Source: Candidatus Nitrospira neomarina (GTDB lineage Bacteria; Nitrospirota; Nitrospiria; Nitrospirales; UBA8639). Taken from it: DNA of 64,000 nucleotides. Location of the stretch: NCBI RefSeq assembly GCF_032051675.1, contig NZ_CP116968.1, positions 2,294,001 to 2,358,000 on the forward strand, read 5' to 3'. The notes beneath the pieces were generated by a model, which searched no databases, was not told where the DNA came from, and saw only the letters and a list, made by a program, of their open reading frames with translations. The position numbers were made by a program, and so were the translations under genes. This document shows, one piece after another, positions 37,934 through 46,930 of this stretch (positions are counted from its first letter, which is position 1; each line of letters starts with the position of its first letter).

Positions 37934-38042
37934 TTTCATTTATGAAGTCTGGTTTACCTACTTTTTTGTGACACATGTTGTGAGATTTTTGTCACATCTA
38001 TACCTCGATCATGATCCGGATCTGAAACTTTAACCTTCCCAG

Positions 38043-39473
38043 TTATGGTGTGTGCTGTGATGAACTGGAAATGGCGATAGTTTCTTCAGGAGATTCCGGG
38101 GACCATCCTCCACCCAACGCTTTATAAAGTTGCACCATCGACACTAAATGCAGCCGATGGGTGGACGTGAGTTCGAGTTCGGCAACGAACAAGTCCCGTT
38201 TGGCGATGAGCACATCAACATAACTGGTCAGGCCGCCTTTATAACGAAGATCGGCCAAACGTAATGCCGACCGGAGTGCCGTCACCTGTTCCTGCTGGGC
38301 AATCCGTTGAGACTCGGCCGTGCGCACCGCCACCAGAGCATCCTCTACTTCTTTGAATGCCACAATAACGGTTTGCTCATAATGCGCCAAGGCCTGTTTC
38401 GCCTGAGCCACGACAGCCTCTTGTTGAAATCCCAGAATTTGCGCATTGAACACAGGGCCGGAGAGTCCAAGGCCGGCTTGTCCAAATTCACTGCCGGAAC
38501 TGACCAGACTTGAAAGTTGGGGGCTTGCGAGGCCAAGAATCCCCGTAATCGAGAACTTGGGAAACCGTTCCGCTTTCGCAACACCAATACGGGCGGTCGC
38601 CGCGGCCAGTTCGTGTTCGGCTTGTACGATATCCGGACGGCGCTGGAGCAATTCCGAAGGCAGGCCGGGCGGGACGGTTGGGGGAAAAATCTGCTCGGTG
38701 AGAATCCGGCCTCGTGGAATCCTGAAGGGGTTCCGGCCAAGGAACACACTCAGTTCGTTTTCTTTCTGTACCATTTGCCGCTCGAATTGGGCGACCCGGG
38801 CCGCCGCATTGGCCCGTTCCGACTCGAACTGGTCGGCATCAAGTTTGGAAGTGATTCCCTGTCGTAATCGCGCACGGGCAATTTTCACCGATTCTTCCCA
38901 GGAATCAAGCGTGCGTTTGGCAATATCCAACTGCATGTCGAACTGCAACAGATCCAAATACGCCGCCGCCACACCACTGACCAACTGAAGGATGACGGCC
39001 CGTCGATTTTCTTCGCGGGCAAGCAGATCGCCAAACGCCGCTTCATTTGACCGACGAATGCGTCCCCAGATATCAATCTCCCAATTCAGATTCCCGATTC
39101 CAAAAAAACTAAAGTTGCTGGGAAAGCCCTGTACAGCGAAACCGCCAAACTTCCCTAAGACCGGAGCATTGAGTTGCGTGCTTAATTGAGGCGCAAAATC
39201 CATTCGTTCGATGAACACCCGAGCTTGAAATTCCTCGACACTGGCGGCGGCTTCCTGAAGATTTTTATTTTCCTCCAACGCCACACGAATGAGTTTTTGC
39301 AATTCCTCATCGTGCAGTAATTCCCACCAGGGAAGATTGGCGATCGATTCCCCTTCGGTTTCGGACATGCGAAACTGGTCAGCCGTTTCGATAACGGGCC
39401 GTGAATAGTCCGGTCCCATGGCACAGGACATAAGGAACACGGCTGATAGGAAGAGGCCACAGACCGAACGCAT
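38043..39473 (-). CDS. RND outer-membrane channel lipoprotein (OprM/NodT family)
   Basis: 476 residues from the ATG at 39473, one base after the pump stop codon, with GGAG upstream; longer frames to 39530 overlap the pump gene. A lipoprotein signal ends in the lipobox LMSC, followed by AMGPDYSRP, the classic NodT-family start. Two TolC-type repeats follow, with LPWWELLHDEELQKLIRVAL, NLNWEIDIWGRIRR, RQGITSKLDADQFES, LPSELLQRRPDIVQAEHELA and RYKGGLTSYVDVLIAKRDL all conserved. The trimer forms the outer-membrane duct of a tripartite efflux pump. It is the last gene of the adaptor-pump-channel operon. Confidence 0.93.
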   Translation of the reverse strand: MRSVCGLFLSAVFLMSCAMGPDYSRPVIETADQFRMSETEGESIANLPWWELLHDEELQKLIRVALEENKNLQEAAASVEEFQARVFIERMDFAPQLSTQLNAPVLGKFGGFAVQGFPSNFSFFGIGNLNWEIDIWGRIRRSNEAAFGDLLAREENRRAVILQLVSGVAAAYLDLLQFDMQLDIAKRTLDSWEESVKIARARLRQGITSKLDADQFESERANAAARVAQFERQMVQKENELSVFLGRNPFRIPRGRILTEQIFPPTVPPGLPSELLQRRPDIVQAEHELAAATARIGVAKAERFPKFSITGILGLASPQLSSLVSSGSEFGQAGLGLSGPVFNAQILGFQQEAVVAQAKQALAHYEQTVIVAFKEVEDALVAVRTAESQRIAQQEQVTALRSALRLADLRYKGGLTSYVDVLIAKRDLFVAELELTSTHRLHLVSMVQLYKALGGGWSPESPEETIAISSSSQHTP

Positions 39474-39474
39474 C

Positions 39475-42400
39475 TTACCGTTCTCCATCCAGGACGGACT
39501 CGGTCGGGTCCTCAGCGGGAGAGGACGCAAACCTCCTCCGCATTCGTTGAGCGAGCCTCCTGATCAGCACAAAGAACAACGGCACAAAAAAGATCGCTAA
39601 AAATGTCGCCGCCAACATTCCGCCGAAAACGCCTGTCCCGATGGACTGACGACTGGCCGCGCCCGCGCCGGACGCAATCACCAACGGCACCACGCCTAAA
39701 ATAAATGCCATGGACGTCATAATGATCGGCCGAAATCGAAGACGGACGGCCTCTAAGGCTGCCTCCACCAGGGGCATCCCTCCCTCGTAGCGATGATTCG
39801 CAAATTCGACTATGAGGATTGCGTTTCGTGCGGCAAGGCCGATTAAAGTTACTAAGCCGATTTGAAAGTAGATATCATTGCTCAACCCCCGAATCCAGAC
39901 GGCAGAGAGAGCCCCGAAGAGACCGAACGGCACGGCCAGAATCACCGCAAAGGGCACCGACCAGCTTTCGTAGAGGGCGGCAAGCACCAGGAACACCATC
40001 AACAGACCAAAGGCAAAGGCAAAGATGGACTCCGTGCCGGTCTTCCGTTCCTGATAGGAAATCCCGCTCCAATTAATATCATACCCTTGTGGTATCAGAA
40101 TCTCCTGCGCCAGTCGTTCCAACGCATCAAGGGCGGCCCCTGAACTATACCCCGGAGCCGCGGCACCCAAAACGGATGCGGTATTAAATCCGTTAAAATG
40201 CGTCACGGTATCCGGCCCGCTCGTAAATTCCGTACTGACCACCGCATCCAGCGGAATCATCGTCGAGCCTTTGGCATTCCTGGCCCGCACATAAATTTTC
40301 GAAATATCATCCGGACTCGATCTAAACTCCGCCAAGGCCTCAGTCTGCACCCGATAGACCCGTCCGAATTTAATAAAATCGTTGATGTAAAGATTACCGA
40401 AATAGGCTTGCAGCGTATCGAATACTTCGGAAATGGGGACACCCAGGGCTTTGGCTCGTTCGCGGTCGACCCGGGCATACAGTCGCGGTGCCGTCACGCG
40501 AAAACTTGTGCCGATCGCACCAATGGCCGGATCTTGTTGCGCCTTGTTCACAAATTCGTGCGTCATCGCGGCAAATTGTTTGAAATCCCCCCCGCTCGGA
40601 TCCTGTAATTGTAATGAAAATCCTCCGGTGGCCCCCAACCCCCGGATAGAGGGCGCATTAAAGGCCAAAATCAACGCTTCAGGAATTTCGGCAAACTTCT
40701 TGAAGGCGTTTCCAATCAACGCTTTCACATGTTGCTCAGGTCTGGTGCGTTCATCCCAGTGATGCAGGGGGACAAACATCGTCGCTTGATTCGCCCCTCG
40801 AGTATTAAACACAAAGTTCTGCCCGGCAAGAGCATCAGTTGAATGCACCTCAGGCACGGAAAGAAAATAGTTTTCCACCTTTTTGAGGACTTCAATCGTG
40901 CGTTGTTTGGAGGCACCATCCGGCAATTGAATGATCGAAATAAAGTATCCTTGATCTTCTTCGGGCAAAAAACTGGATGGCAAGGCTTGAAACAGTCCCC
41001 AACTGACAAAAAGCAGGACCCCAAAGATCGCAAGCGACAGCACCGCATGCTTGAGAATCGTCCCAACCGTCCCCACATATCGACTCTGCGTCCAATCAAA
41101 TCCTTCATTGAATTTTTTCCAAAACCGGTTCTCCCCATCCTGTTCCGGCTTGAGAATTAACGCACAGAGCGCAGGGCTTAAGGTCAGGGCCACCACTCCG
41201 GAAAGAACCACAGCCAGCGTGATGGTGATCGCAAATTGCTGATAGAGTTCTCCGGTAATACCTCCCAGAAACGCCACCGGCAGGAATACGGCTGCCAGCA
41301 CCACGACCAGCGCAATGACCGGTCCGGTCACTTCCGTCATGGCCAGCTTCGCGGCTTCCTTTGGCGGATGTCCGTTCTGAATATGACGGGCGACGTTTTC
41401 CACCACCACAATGGCATCATCCACCACAATCCCGATGGCCAACACCATGCCGAACAGGGTCAAGGTATTAATAGAAAATCCAAGGGCGACCATACCCGCA
41501 AACGTGCCGATCAGTGACACAGGAACAGCCACCGCAGGAATGACCGTGGCACGCCAGCTTTGAAGAAAGAGGTAGACCACTAGAATGACCAGGATCAAGG
41601 CTTCGCCCAGGGTCTTCACCACTTGTTGAATGGATACCTCAATGAATCGGGTCGTATCGTACGGGATGTCGTATGAGACTCCAGCCGGAAAAATATTCGT
41701 GAGGCTCTTCATCTCGTCCTTGATTCGTTTCATGGTTTCAAGGGCATTGGCTCCCGGGGAAAGAAAGGTCAACAGAAAGACATTCGGCTTGCCATTCCAC
41801 CGGCCCTCAAGGTCATAGGACTGCGCGCCCAGTTCCACTGTGGCCACTTCGCCCAGACGCACCATGGAACCATCCGGATAGGCCCGGACAATCATCTCCT
41901 CAAATTCTTTGGCCTCGCTCATTCGTCCCTGCGTGATCACGGGAATGGTCATCTCAGTTCCACTGGGGGCAGGCTCACGTCCGATCCGCCCGGCCGGAAA
42001 ATCCCGGTTTTGTTCCCGCACGACATTCGCAATGTCGGTGGGCGTCACATCCATTTGCGCCATGCGAATGGGGTCCAAAATAAGACGCATGGAATAATTC
42101 TGTCCTCCGAAAATCGTGGCATCCCCCACGCCTGGAAGCCGTTTGATATTGTCCACAATCCGAAGAATCGCAAAATTGGAGAGGAAGACCGTATCCTGCC
42201 GGGGATCACTGGAACTCAACGCCACCACCGCCAGCAGATCCGGGGAAACCTTCTTGACCGTGATGCCCTGCCGGACGACTTCCGGCGGCAGTTGGGGCTC
42301 CGCCAACCGTTGACGGTTCTGAGTTTGGACCTGTGCGATATCGATATCGGTCCCGATTTCAAAGGTCAACCGAATGGTCATATGACCATCGTTGGTACTG

Positions 42401-42645
42401 GAGGAATCGTAATACAGGAGATTGTCGATACCAGGGAGTTGCACCTCAATCGGCCGCGCCACGGCTTCGGCCACGACTTCTGCGCTAGCGCCAGGATAGT
42501 CGGCTTCAATTTGGACCACGGGCGGAGTGATTTCCGGAAATTGGGCGATGGGAAGAACCTGAAGAGACACCAGCCCCACCACCACAATCACAATGGAAAT
42601 GACGGTGGCAAAGATAGGTCGGTCGATAAAAAAATGAGAACTCAT
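39475..42645 (-). CDS. RND efflux pump permease (HAE1 family)
   Basis: 1056 residues of the AcrB/MexF class with twelve membrane helices and two large periplasmic loops. MSSHFFIDRPIFATVISIVIV opens the protein; IEVQLPGIDNLLYY, TDIDIAQVQTQNR, GIVVDDAIVVVENV (the proton-relay Asp pair in TM4), FLPEEDQGYFISIIQLPDG and GLAARNAILIVEFA (TM10) are family blocks. In the TM10 block the position of the AcrB relay Lys is Arg. Probable function is proton-driven export of hydrophobic toxins or antibiotics. Its ATG overlaps the adaptor stop by ATGA, so translation is coupled. Confidence 0.95.
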   Translation of the reverse strand: MSSHFFIDRPIFATVISIVIVVVGLVSLQVLPIAQFPEITPPVVQIEADYPGASAEVVAEAVARPIEVQLPGIDNLLYYDSSSTNDGHMTIRLTFEIGTDIDIAQVQTQNRQRLAEPQLPPEVVRQGITVKKVSPDLLAVVALSSSDPRQDTVFLSNFAILRIVDNIKRLPGVGDATIFGGQNYSMRLILDPIRMAQMDVTPTDIANVVREQNRDFPAGRIGREPAPSGTEMTIPVITQGRMSEAKEFEEMIVRAYPDGSMVRLGEVATVELGAQSYDLEGRWNGKPNVFLLTFLSPGANALETMKRIKDEMKSLTNIFPAGVSYDIPYDTTRFIEVSIQQVVKTLGEALILVILVVYLFLQSWRATVIPAVAVPVSLIGTFAGMVALGFSINTLTLFGMVLAIGIVVDDAIVVVENVARHIQNGHPPKEAAKLAMTEVTGPVIALVVVLAAVFLPVAFLGGITGELYQQFAITITLAVVLSGVVALTLSPALCALILKPEQDGENRFWKKFNEGFDWTQSRYVGTVGTILKHAVLSLAIFGVLLFVSWGLFQALPSSFLPEEDQGYFISIIQLPDGASKQRTIEVLKKVENYFLSVPEVHSTDALAGQNFVFNTRGANQATMFVPLHHWDERTRPEQHVKALIGNAFKKFAEIPEALILAFNAPSIRGLGATGGFSLQLQDPSGGDFKQFAAMTHEFVNKAQQDPAIGAIGTSFRVTAPRLYARVDRERAKALGVPISEVFDTLQAYFGNLYINDFIKFGRVYRVQTEALAEFRSSPDDISKIYVRARNAKGSTMIPLDAVVSTEFTSGPDTVTHFNGFNTASVLGAAAPGYSSGAALDALERLAQEILIPQGYDINWSGISYQERKTGTESIFAFAFGLLMVFLVLAALYESWSVPFAVILAVPFGLFGALSAVWIRGLSNDIYFQIGLVTLIGLAARNAILIVEFANHRYEGGMPLVEAALEAVRLRFRPIIMTSMAFILGVVPLVIASGAGAASRQSIGTGVFGGMLAATFLAIFFVPLFFVLIRRLAQRMRRRFASSPAEDPTESVLDGER

Positions 42646-43898
42646 GAGTTCTCCTGCGTGGCTTCAGGAGGTGTCGGATTCTCAGGGCTCGGGCTTTCCG
42701 ATGTGGCCTCTCCATTCCGGAACGGCACCGGATTGACTTGCACTCCCGGTTGGATTCTATGAAACCCTTCGACGACAATCCGCTCTCCCGGCTGAAGGCC
42801 TTCTTCAATGAGCCAATCGCCCCCACGCCAACCGGTGGCATCCACTTCACGCACTTCAACTTTATCGTCGGGTCCGATCACATTCACAAACGTGCCTTTA
42901 GGACCCTGTTGAACCGCACGCTGAGGAATCAAAATCGCATCGGTCCGGATATATCCCTTTAGCCGGATGCGGACGAATTGTCCGGGATACAAATAGGATT
43001 TACCGGGAGAAAGATCGGCCTCAGGATTGGGAAAGGCAAAACGTCCCTGTAAGGTCCCCGTCTCCGACCGGATGGCCACATCGGCAAAATCCAACTTCCC
43101 TTCGTGGGGATAGACACTGCCATCTGCGAACGTCATAACTCCGCGTAATTGAAAGAGATCGGGCCTCTGGACTCTGTTGGCCGCCAGTTCACGCCTCCGT
43201 CGCAACAAATAGGTTTCTGGAACCGATACATTCACATACATGGGATCCAACTGATCGATGGTGGTCAGCAAATCTGTCTGGGCAGACACCAGACGTCCTT
43301 CATAAAATCGACTTTTCGAAATACGTCCCCCGATCGGAGCGACGATCAGGGTGTTACTCAGATCAAACCTGGACTTGACCAGATCGCCCTGCGCCGCTTC
43401 CAAGGCGGCTTTGGCGGCTAATCCTTCAGCCACAGCATCGTCCACATCCTTTTGACTGACCGCTTGTTCTTCCAGAAGCGGTTCGACGCGAGCGAAGTCC
43501 TGCCTCGCTTGTACCAGTCGAGCCTGCGCTTGTGTTACCTTGGCTTTGGCACTTAGATACGCCGCTTTAAAGGGCACGGGGTCAATGAGATACAGCCGGT
43601 CACCTTGCTTGACATTCCTGCCTTCGGTGAAAAACACTTTTTTAATGATGCCCGTCACCTGAGACCGGATCTCCACCGGACGAAAGGCCTCGGTTTGTCC
43701 GATGAATTCGGGTTCATCGGGAAGATCCTGGGTGGTCACCGTCACCACTTCCACCATCGGCGGTGGAGGATCCGGAGGAGAGGTTGCTCCCTGGCCACAT
43801 CCTGCAAGAACAATCAGCAATAATCCGACACTCCTCCGAATCACAGCGTTCCCATTGCCAAAGTGCGCTGAAACGAACCTGAGTATGGCTCCATTCAT
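42642..43898 (-). CDS. RND periplasmic adaptor subunit (membrane fusion lipoprotein)
   Basis: 418 residues from the ATG at 43898, with GGGA upstream; the open frame begins with a TTG at 43916. The signal ends in the lipobox LAGC. The lipoyl half-motifs VEIRSQVTGIIKKVFFTEG and NTLIVAPIGGRISKSRFYEG flank a helical hairpin (ARLVQARQDFARVEPLLEEQAVSQKD). A beta-barrel and membrane-proximal domain follow. It links the inner-membrane pump to the outer-membrane channel. It is the first gene of the operon; no divergent regulator is adjacent. Confidence 0.93.
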   Translation of the reverse strand: MNGAILRFVSAHFGNGNAVIRRSVGLLLIVLAGCGQGATSPPDPPPPMVEVVTVTTQDLPDEPEFIGQTEAFRPVEIRSQVTGIIKKVFFTEGRNVKQGDRLYLIDPVPFKAAYLSAKAKVTQAQARLVQARQDFARVEPLLEEQAVSQKDVDDAVAEGLAAKAALEAAQGDLVKSRFDLSNTLIVAPIGGRISKSRFYEGRLVSAQTDLLTTIDQLDPMYVNVSVPETYLLRRRRELAANRVQRPDLFQLRGVMTFADGSVYPHEGKLDFADVAIRSETGTLQGRFAFPNPEADLSPGKSYLYPGQFVRIRLKGYIRTDAILIPQRAVQQGPKGTFVNVIGPDDKVEVREVDATGWRGGDWLIEEGLQPGERIVVEGFHRIQPGVQVNPVPFRNGEATSESPSPENPTPPEATQENS

Positions 43899-44186
43899 CT
43901 GGTTGGTTCCCACCAATTCCGGTTAATTCCATCCACGGCATTCATACCGGAATTTTCAAATTGTGCTGTTCTCTGAATCATTGGCTCATCCATAAGGGTT
44001 GTCTTTCCTTGTCTTCATTGCAGGCATCATCATCTTTAAAGGTGTAGACGAAAGTTCGCCACTATTATTACGGCGGAACTCAATCATCACATGTTTGACA
44101 AACACATTCTTCTTCCACCGTTCATCTCTTTCCCACTTAGCTCCACACATGCCTTCACATGAGAGTCAAAGAACTCGAATATCAGC

Positions 44187-45059
44187 TTACTCAAGTCGCC
44201 CCATCCTTCCCGCACGATAATCGTTCACAGCCTGCACGAGTTCTTCCTCCGTGTTCATGACAAAAGGGCCCATGCGGGCGACCGGTTCCAGGATTGGTTC
44301 TCCACTCAGCACCAACACCCTCGTTTCCTCCGTGGCCTCAAGATCCACCTGCGTCCCCTGCGGGTCACAAAGGGCCATTTCGGCCTCCCCGACTTTCTGT
44401 GATCGATTCAAAACCACTCCTCCACTCAACACAAATAAGCCGGTATTATATCCAACCGGAAGACTGAGCTCACTACGATGTCCGGCAACCAATTTCAGAT
44501 CATACAGGTGCACGGGGGTGAACGTCTTGGCCGGCCCTTTGAGTCCCTCATATTCCCCGGCGATCACACGGAGCACACTACCTTGTCCCCCAAGATTGGC
44601 TTGAGGAATGTCTTCATTGAGCACGGTCTGGTAGCGAGGCGCGCTCATTTTTAATGACTTCGGAAGATTGACCCAGAGTTGAATCATTTGTAGCGTGCCG
44701 CCCTCCCTGGCCCAGGCTTGCTCATGAAGTTCTTCATGGACCACGCCCGAAGCGGCCGTCATCCATTGCACATCACCCGGTCCGATGGTTCCTCCGTTTC
44801 CGGCTGAATCCCGATGCGCGACTTTTCCCTGATAGACGATGGTCACGGTCTCAAACCCACGATGAGGATGCTCCCCGACCCCCCGCCGTTGATTCGTCGG
44901 AGGAAACGATGCCGGGCCCGCATAATCCAAGAGCAGAAAGGGACTGATCTCTTCGGTCAGATTTTGGCTTGGAAAGATATTCCGTACCGGAAACCCGTCC
45001 CCGACCATGTGGGTGGACCCCGGTTTATAGATTTCTGTCACCGATTTCAGTTGCGCCAT
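44187..45059 (-). CDS. Pirin family protein
   Basis: 290 residues with a bicupin layout. The N-terminal cupin has FLLLDYAGPASFPP, GVGEHPHRGFETVTIVYQGKVAHRDSAGN and GDVQWMTAASGVVHEE; the His-x-His and Glu/His ligands for iron are all present. QLWVNLPKSLKMSAPRYQ follows, then the second cupin with LPVGYNTGLFVLSG. Bacterial pirins include quercetinase-like enzymes and redox-responsive modulators; function here is open. It has AAAGGAG upstream of the ATG and overlaps the end of the STAS gene by 13 bp, suggesting one operon. Confidence 0.9.
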   Translation of the reverse strand: MAQLKSVTEIYKPGSTHMVGDGFPVRNIFPSQNLTEEISPFLLLDYAGPASFPPTNQRRGVGEHPHRGFETVTIVYQGKVAHRDSAGNGGTIGPGDVQWMTAASGVVHEELHEQAWAREGGTLQMIQLWVNLPKSLKMSAPRYQTVLNEDIPQANLGGQGSVLRVIAGEYEGLKGPAKTFTPVHLYDLKLVAGHRSELSLPVGYNTGLFVLSGGVVLNRSQKVGEAEMALCDPQGTQVDLEATEETRVLVLSGEPILEPVARMGPFVMNTEEELVQAVNDYRAGRMGRLE

Positions 45060-45373
45060 GGTGGACTCCTTTCTTCACTCGTTCCCTCAACGCCTTCTTT
45101 ACACGAACGCGTAATTTCCTCAACATAAGCCCGGGTCAGACAGCCGGAAGAGAGAAAACTCGCTCCCTGCTGAAAGACCCGTTTCAAAAATGCTTTCCCT
45201 TCCTGATCCAAAAACGTCACCCCCCGCAGATCCAATCGACGTGGTCGACCCGGATTCTCCACGCATGTCACCTGCCAACACCGTTCAGCTTCGATAACGG
45301 CAGGCCCGGCAAGACGGCCTTCCAACTGCAAGGTGACCATCGTGTCATCTATGTGCGTGGTAACTCGGAGCAT
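45047..45373 (-). CDS. STAS-domain-like protein with non-phosphorylatable core
   Basis: 108 residues from the ATG at 45373, chosen over a longer frame to 45448 because the STAS fold begins at MLRVTTHIDDTMVTLQLEGR and AAGGA lies upstream. The core RRLDLRGVTFLDQEGKAFLKRV aligns with the 'vDlsgvtfiDSsG' block of anti-sigma-factor antagonists, but the position of the phosphorylated Ser is Gln. Stand-alone STAS proteins bind anti-sigma kinases or scaffold complexes. The C-terminal 20 residues are basic, polar and probably disordered. It precedes the pirin gene and overlaps it. Confidence 0.65.
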   Translation of the reverse strand: MLRVTTHIDDTMVTLQLEGRLAGPAVIEAERCWQVTCVENPGRPRRLDLRGVTFLDQEGKAFLKRVFQQGASFLSSGCLTRAYVEEITRSCKEGVEGTSEERSPPWRN

Positions 45374-45486
45374 GACCTCATTCCTTCTCAAACCAGTTAA
45401 GGACAGAGAATCTGAATCTCCCAGGCTCATGGCCTTGGGAATGTACAACGACCGTGGACACTTGTGTTTCAGCCAACAGGAATTCT

Positions 45487-45834
45487 TTACCCATGATAAA
45501 AATCTTCCCGAATAACTTTTCCATCCTTCCAGGTTTGAACGGCCACCTGCTGCATCTTCACCCGATTTCCGCCTTTAAAGGTCAGGTCAAACGTCCATTC
45601 CACTGCGGCATGATCCCCGTCAACGATCGTCCGTCCGACCTGAGCTCCGTGAAATTCCTGAATATTCCCTAAAAACTTTTGTTCGTATTCTCGATTAGCC
45701 GCTTTTCCGACTCGCTCGTCCTTTAGGTTTTCGCTCATCACGACGTTGTCAGCGTAATACTTGTCAAAAGTTTCCAAAAGCTTCCCGGCCAAAACCCCAT
45801 CGATCACCGCTTGAACCTGTTGTTGAATACTCAT
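45487..45834 (-). CDS. SnoaL/NTF2-like protein
   Basis: 115 residues from the ATG at 45834, which has AGGAG at good spacing; a longer frame begins at 45852. The sequence QAVIDGVLAGKLLETFDKYYADNVVMSE, the conserved small helix EYEQKFLGNIQEFHGAQV and the strand HAAVEWTFDLTFKGGNRVKMQQVAVQTWKDGKVIREDFYH match the SnoaL-like cone fold. Some members are isomerases or cyclases, many are of unknown activity. It follows the SDR gene at about 85 bp and may be co-transcribed with it. Confidence 0.8.
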   Translation of the reverse strand: MSIQQQVQAVIDGVLAGKLLETFDKYYADNVVMSENLKDERVGKAANREYEQKFLGNIQEFHGAQVGRTIVDGDHAAVEWTFDLTFKGGNRVKMQQVAVQTWKDGKVIREDFYHG

Positions 45835-45918
45835 AAGAAATTCTCCTTTCAATAAATAAAAATTTATCCTTCACACCTCGAATTGAAACATCAACCAATT
45901 CATCCAACATCATTCCTA

Positions 45919-46599
45919 TCATGACCCGATAGGAATGAGTGCCCCATTCAGGGCCTCAGCCTCATCAGAGGCGAGAAAAGAAAGAAGCGCGGCAATCGCT
46001 TCCGGCTTCACCCATTCGTTGGGATCGGCGTCGGGCATGCTTTGTCGATTAGCAGGCGTATCAATAGTGGATGGCAGCACCCCGTTTACCTTCACTCCCG
46101 AACCAACTAACTCCAGCGCCAGCACCTTGATCAGCGCGAGAAGACCGGCCTTAGAAACAATGTACGCCCCGGCGCCAGGAAATGGATCAATAGCGGCCTG
46201 AGCGGCCATATGAATGATCCGGCCAGAACCTTGCTTTGACATAAGGCGAGTCGCCTCCCTCGACAGCAAAAAGGCTGACGTCAAATTAAGGGATACCATT
46301 CTGGACCACACGGATATGTCCGTCTCCGAAAGGCGACCCATGGCAAACCCTCCAACGAGATTAATCAAACAATCAATGCGTGTAGTGTTTTGCACGGCCT
46401 CCTTCATCAGCCGCTGAACCTCAGCCTCATCGGTGACATCCGCTGAAATGCCCAGCAGCCCTTCTGCAAGCTTTCCAGGAAGTTCCCGACCCACCACCAC
46501 TACCTTGGCACCCGCTTGGGAGAACTTCTCGGTCACCGTCTGACCCAAGCCACCCAAGGCCCCTGTGATCATGACAACTTTCCCGTTGAGGTCTATCAT
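45919..46599 (-). CDS. Atypical short-chain dehydrogenase lacking the catalytic Ser
   Basis: 226 residues. The nucleotide site is VVMITGALGGLGQTVTEKF, and the NAG-equivalent is INLVGG. The active-site Tyr-x3-Lys is present in GAYIVSKAGLLALIK, but 13 residues before the Tyr, where the catalytic Ser is expected, the sequence HMAAQAAIDPFPG has Ala. Dihydropteridine reductases also have Ala there and share the AAxDxxPG pattern, so a quinonoid pterin or related quinone substrate is possible. Good GGAG site upstream. It is probably followed by the SnoaL-like gene in one transcript. Confidence 0.85.
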   Translation of the reverse strand: MIDLNGKVVMITGALGGLGQTVTEKFSQAGAKVVVVGRELPGKLAEGLLGISADVTDEAEVQRLMKEAVQNTTRIDCLINLVGGFAMGRLSETDISVWSRMVSLNLTSAFLLSREATRLMSKQGSGRIIHMAAQAAIDPFPGAGAYIVSKAGLLALIKVLALELVGSGVKVNGVLPSTIDTPANRQSMPDADPNEWVKPEAIAALLSFLASDEAEALNGALIPIGS

Positions 46600-46930
46600 T
46601 TTTCAGCTCCTTCTCCGTTTCTCTGCTGGGTCTGTTGAAAAAGGCCGCCAGCGGCGTTCTCGCCATTTTTCCGTGCTCACGTACTAAACGTATGCTCCGC
46701 GCGTAAAAACGGCTGCGGCCTCCCCTTCGGCATGACTCAGGGCAGGACTGGACGGACTTTTTGGAACCGACCCTGAGCCTTTGATGAGTAATCTAATCCT
46801 GGGCAAATTTGCCCTTGAACATCCTTATTTTTCAACACTCCTCTGCTTTTTTCATCCGCACTCTCATCTAGATCAGACAATGGGCCCGATCTCTCACCAT
46901 CCGGCAAGAGATCGAGCCAGCGCGACTTCC
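46600..46930. other. Intergenic region carrying a palindromic element
   Basis: Upstream of the SDR gene and downstream of the duplicated-domain secreted protein gene. Most of it is occupied by the inverted-repeat element at 46624-46778. Confidence 0.5.
46624..46778. mobile_element. MITE/REP-like element with imperfect terminal inverted repeats
   Basis: The left end (GCTGGGTCTGTTGAAAAAGG) and the reverse complement of the right end (GCTCAGGGTCGGTTCCAAAA) are similar, and inside them both arms carry AGGCCGC/GCGGCCT. The element is about 155 bp, G+C-rich, non-coding, and flanks the SDR promoter side. The 'GTTGAAAAAGgCCGCCAGCGGCGTTCTCGCC' style of left arm resembles intergenic elements I associate with Nitrospira genomes; that is from memory, not a search. 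Confidence 0.5.

Larger units (their letters stand above)
36657..38042. other. Long A+T-rich spacer between EPS locus and RND operon
   Basis: About 1.4 kb without a credible gene; the few short frames have no family resemblance. It contains two perfect inverted repeats built on TTGCAC/GTGCAA (listed separately). It must hold the promoter of the WcaJ-type gene. No insertion-sequence end was recognised. Confidence 0.45.

Noticed and set aside
42010-42762. 250-codon plus-strand frame inside the RND pump gene
   Set aside because: It is antisense to two certain genes and its His/Arg/Gly-rich translation is typical of a shadow frame.
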